DNA of 8,751 nucleotides from NCBI GenBank assembly GCA_038323265.1, contig JBBQGT010000131.1, positions 1 to 8,751 on the forward strand, written 5' to 3'. Under the pieces are notes generated by a model that saw nothing but the letters and a program-made list of their open reading frames with translations, did no database searches and had not been told where the DNA came from. The DNA is from PNKC01 sp038323265. Its GTDB lineage: Bacteria; Chloroflexota; Dehalococcoidia; Tepidiformales; Tepidiformaceae. Both the position numbers and the translations under genes were made by a program. Shown here piece after piece: positions 6,840 through 8,751 of the stretch (position 1 is its first letter; each line of letters begins with the position of its first letter).

Positions 6840-6916
6840 TGGTGGGCGATGAGGGGCTCGAACCCCCGGCCTTCTCGGTGTAAACGAGACGCTCTAACCA
6901 ACTGAGCTAATCGCCC
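6840..6916 (-). tRNA. tRNA-Val (anticodon UAC), with encoded CCA
   Basis: Read on the minus strand, this folds into a complete cloverleaf. The seven-base acceptor GGGCGAT pairs with ATCGCCC, and the D-arm is GCTC/GAGC with the AGTTGGTTA loop. The anticodon stem is TCTCG/CGAGA with loop TTTACAC (anticodon TAC at 6882-6880). A five-base variable loop precedes a T-arm of GGGGG/CCCTC with loop TTCGAGC and one G-U pair. The discriminator is A (6843) and CCA is encoded at 6842-6840. The anticodon reads valine GUA/GUG codons. The 3' end lies three bases from the stop of the convergent exonuclease gene. No intron is present and no terminator can be seen downstream. Confidence 0.95.
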
Positions 6917-6981
6917 TCGGGACAGATCGATGGTGAGCCAAAGTGGCGAACCAGGCCACCCCTGTGCGACCGCGCGGTAGA

Positions 6982-7350
6982 TCAGTTGAGGAAAGCGGTG
7001 ACGTAGACCCACATCTTGCCGCTCCGAACAGCTGCCACGCCAACGCTGCTGAAGCGGGGATCGAGAATTTTCGCGGGATGGGAAGCGAAGGTACCGGCAT
7101 CACCAGCCGGTTCGAGAGGCGACCCCGCGCAGGCCGCCACCGGGGTGCGAGTGCTGGCCGCGAGCCCCGCGACCGCCGTCTCTGAGGTTGTGGAGGCCGG
7201 TGGCTCTTTGGTGACAAGTGTTGGAACGGCGTTGGAGCCATCGGCTGATTCCGCCGCAACTGCCGATGTTTCTCTCACAGGGCCGGACGCAACTGCGTTG
7301 TCCGCCATACGGCTGACAGTGAGTCCACCGAGGGAACAACAGATCCCCAC
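6982..7350 (-). pseudogene. Short exported-protein frame with only the C-terminal end of a CAP/SCP domain; probable remnant
   Basis: A 122-codon frame from GTG at 7350. Its last 32 or so residues (SHPAKILDPRFSSVGVAAV, then WVYVTAFL) closely resemble the end of bacterial CAP/SCP-like extracellular domains (typically SPGHRANIL-NPxFTxVGVG...). The first two thirds of a CAP domain, with its His/Glu pocket, are absent. In their place is an Ala/Ser/Thr/Pro-rich linker (about residues 20-88). Upstream of the GTG the frame stays open and encodes PFAWIVLVGICCSLGG, a good signal peptide or anchor, so the GTG lies inside the hydrophobic core. No in-frame ATG, GTG or TTG precedes it for about 100 bases. 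A real start could be ATT at 7386, or a +1-frame ATG at 7420 after a frameshift. I read it as an internally deleted, possibly frameshifted gene; a functional short exported protein is the alternative. Apart from this frame, 6917-7453 holds nothing I recognise. Confidence 0.5.
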
Positions 7351-7445
7351 GAGGACTATCCAGGCGAAGGGCCATCGATCCGGAATGCCTTGACTGTCGG
7401 CCGGTGCGGTTGGTGGACATCGGGGAAATGCCCAGATCGTGGAAA

Positions 7446-7450
7446 GAGGG
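7446..7450 (+). promoter_or_regulatory. Shine-Dalgarno GAGGG for the response regulator
   Basis: The purine run GGAAAGAGGG ends three bases before the ATG at 7454. It supports that ATG over the in-frame GTG at 7439, which would place the ribosome-binding sequence inside the coding region. Confidence 0.5.
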
Positions 7451-7453
7451 ACG

Positions 7454-8227
7454 ATGCACGCGCCAACCGCCGACCACCCATACGCCGGGCTTCCGCCACT
7501 TGTCGGAGTTCAGGTCACGGTAATCGCCACGGAACTAGAACGGGCCCACGACCGCGCGCGCGGACTGGAAGAGTTCGGGTACCGGGTGACCTCTTGCGGA
7601 GACCCGGCAGTCGCAGCATTTCGCGTGAAGGAGTCGGGCGCCGAAGCGATCGTCGTTGATCTCGGCCGCGATCTTGCCCATCCGGCGGAAGTCGTGGCGC
7701 GCGTCCGGGCCGTCTCGCAAGCGCCTCTGCTGGCTGTCGGCTGCGCGAGCACCGCGGTTGAAATGCTCCGCTGCTTCGAATCCGGCGCGGATGATTATTG
7801 CCGTCCGCGTTGCAGCACCGAAGAGATCGACCTTCGGCTGCGGGCGCTTTTCCGGCGCATTGCCAATGGCGGAACTCCGGCCGTCACGCAGGCGCCGGTC
7901 TCAGTGCGCATCGGCGAGATCGAAATCGATCCAGCGAGCCAAACCGTGCGGAAGTCTGGATTGGCCATCCCGCTTTCCCCTACTGAATTCCGGCTGCTCT
8001 CCACACTTGCCGAGCACCCCGGCGAAGTAATCCCCTCGAAGGCGCTCATCGCTCGCGTGTGGGGAAACCAGTACGCCAACGAGACGCACTACCTGCGGCT
8101 CTACGTACGATATCTTCGCCAGAAGCTCGAGTTGGACCCCAGCAACCCGCACTACATCGTCAACCGATGGGGCTCGGGCTATGCGCTGGAAGATGGCTCG
8201 CGCGCAGCCGACGAACTCGCTTCCTGA
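7454..8227 (+). CDS. OmpR/KdpE-like winged-helix response regulator with degenerate receiver domain
   Basis: A 257-residue DNA-binding regulator. The receiver-like domain (about 18-135) keeps an Asp at the phosphorylation position (VVDL, D69) and the GADDY motif (111-115). It lacks the acidic pair after strand 1 (VTVIATELER). At the Thr/Ser switch position it has G96 (PLLAVGC), and gapless alignment puts Pro118-Arg119 where the invariant Lys-Pro normally lies. The C-terminal Trans_reg_C domain (about 151-246) is well preserved: LSPTEFRLL (174-182), VIPSKALIARVWG (192-204), HYLRLYVRYLRQKLE (212-226) and a GSGY wing end. The HYLRxYxxxLRQKLE string is typical of KdpE-type regulators. DNA binding is therefore likely, while phosphotransfer control is doubtful. 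No histidine kinase or Kdp transporter gene is in view. It is divergent from the CAP remnant and followed by a DinB-like gene with its own promoter-like signal. Confidence 0.88.
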   Translation: MHAPTADHPYAGLPPLVGVQVTVIATELERAHDRARGLEEFGYRVTSCGDPAVAAFRVKESGAEAIVVDLGRDLAHPAEVVARVRAVSQAPLLAVGCASTAVEMLRCFESGADDYCRPRCSTEEIDLRLRALFRRIANGGTPAVTQAPVSVRIGEIEIDPASQTVRKSGLAIPLSPTEFRLLSTLAEHPGEVIPSKALIARVWGNQYANETHYLRLYVRYLRQKLELDPSNPHYIVNRWGSGYALEDGSRAADELAS

Positions 8228-8253
8228 AACCAGACGCGCGCCCAAGCGTCCCG

Positions 8254-8259
8254 TAGAAT
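8254..8259 (+). promoter_or_regulatory. Putative -10 element upstream of the DinB-like gene
   Basis: TAGAAT matches TATAAT at five of six bases and lies 28 bases before the start codon, so a short leader carrying the AGGAG would result. At the 17-base spacing the -35 position reads CAGACG, a poor match. The element lies within the 60-base gap after the response regulator stop. Confidence 0.4.
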
Positions 8260-8276
8260 CGGCTCATCGCAACCGC

Positions 8277-8281
8277 AGGAG
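8277..8281 (+). promoter_or_regulatory. Shine-Dalgarno AGGAG for the DinB-like gene
   Basis: AGGAG lies six bases before the ATG at 8288, the strongest ribosome-binding site in the window. It fixes the start of the downstream gene. Confidence 0.7.
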
Positions 8282-8287
8282 CCGACT

Positions 8288-8751
8288 ATGACCCCGCACG
8301 CCATCCTTCGCAGCAGCCTGAAGTCCATGCACTCCCTGCTGGACAAGGCTGTTGATGGAATGACAGCCGAGCAGCTCAACTTTCGCCCACAGGAGGGCGG
8401 CGTCAGCGCGTTCTTCAGCCTCTGGCACTACGTCCGCACCGAAGACAACATCGTAAACTTCGTTTCGCAGGGAAAGCCGACCGTTTGGCTGAACGGCGGC
8501 TACAACGACATTTTCCAACTGCCGCGCAACAGCCAGGGCACGGGCATGACGGAGGCCGAGGCGAACGCGGTGCAGATTCACGATGTGGCCAGGTGGCACG
8601 AATACCAGCAGGCAGTCTGGGAAGCGACCGATGGCTACCTCGCGGGGATGTCTCCCGAAGAGTTCGAACAGCGCAAAGTAACGATTAAGCCGCTCGGCGA
8701 GATGTCACTCTGGGAAGGCATCTACGGCGTTTGCCTGAGTCACGGCTACCG
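8288..8751 (+). CDS. DinB superfamily protein, N-terminal part (cut by window edge)
   Basis: At least 154 residues, incomplete at the right edge. The sequence is helix-rich, as in the four-helix bundle DinB/YfiT-like fold. An N-terminal helix precedes LTxxQL-like MTAEQLNFRP, followed by SLWHYVRTEDNIVNF (44-58, with H47). A polar middle section leads to LWEGIYGVCLSHGY (141-154, with H152). The widely spaced His residues match the metal-binding triad of this superfamily; the third His could be H99 or H104, or lie beyond the edge. Family members include thiol-dependent transferases, and many are uncharacterised and stress-linked. The substrate cannot be told. The ATG at 8288 is fixed by a strong AGGAG. 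It follows the response regulator by 60 bases on the same strand and has its own promoter-like hexamer, so co-regulation is possible but not shown. Confidence 0.82.
   Translation, partial: MTPHAILRSSLKSMHSLLDKAVDGMTAEQLNFRPQEGGVSAFFSLWHYVRTEDNIVNFVSQGKPTVWLNGGYNDIFQLPRNSQGTGMTEAEANAVQIHDVARWHEYQQAVWEATDGYLAGMSPEEFEQRKVTIKPLGEMSLWEGIYGVCLSHGY

Noticed and set aside
6894..7259. 121-codon minus-strand frame over the CAP remnant and the tRNA
   Set aside because: It reads through part of the tRNA gene and gives Arg/Pro-rich sequence. The neighbouring frame carries the CAP-like C-terminus.
8264..8599. Minus-strand frame opposite the DinB-like gene
   Set aside because: The plus strand has a strong Shine-Dalgarno and DinB-type His motifs, so the opposite frame is a shadow.

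Overview
This is a high-GC bacterial window holding ordinary chromosomal genes. There is no phage, transposon or CRISPR structure. The mix suggests a member of the Chloroflexota or a similar high-GC lineage, but no marker settles taxonomy, so this is a weak inference. It rests on dxr next to rseP, a radical-SAM-linked DUF2344 protein, GTG/TTG starts, and starts that look leaderless.

Left part (1-3779, minus strand): a tightly packed, probably single operon read right to left. It runs from dxr (IspC, MEP isoprenoid pathway) to rseP (site-2 protease, TTG start overlapping the dxr stop), a small three-helix membrane protein, a TIM-barrel sugar isomerase-like protein, and the start of a TIGR03936/DUF2344 protein cut by the window edge.

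Centre (3780-6836): a 117-base divergent intergenic region separates dxr from a rightward Wzy/WaaL-type O-antigen ligase family membrane protein. A stand-alone 5'-3' exonuclease (FEN / Pol I N-terminal type) follows. Both genes flanking the divergent region have the hexamer TACGAT exactly six bases before the start codon and no Shine-Dalgarno sequence. That pattern suggests leaderless transcripts.

Right part (6837-8751): a minus-strand tRNA-Val(UAC) with encoded CCA ends three bases from the exonuclease stop. Upstream of it on the same strand is a short exported-protein frame that keeps only the C-terminal end of a CAP/SCP domain and lacks a good start, so it is probably a remnant. Rightward of it are a KdpE-like winged-helix response regulator with a degenerate receiver domain and no partner kinase in view, and a DinB-superfamily protein cut by the right edge.

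I found no undescribed multi-gene system. The most interesting signals are the paired leaderless-type starts, the degenerate receiver, the CAP remnant and the small membrane protein tied to rseP.
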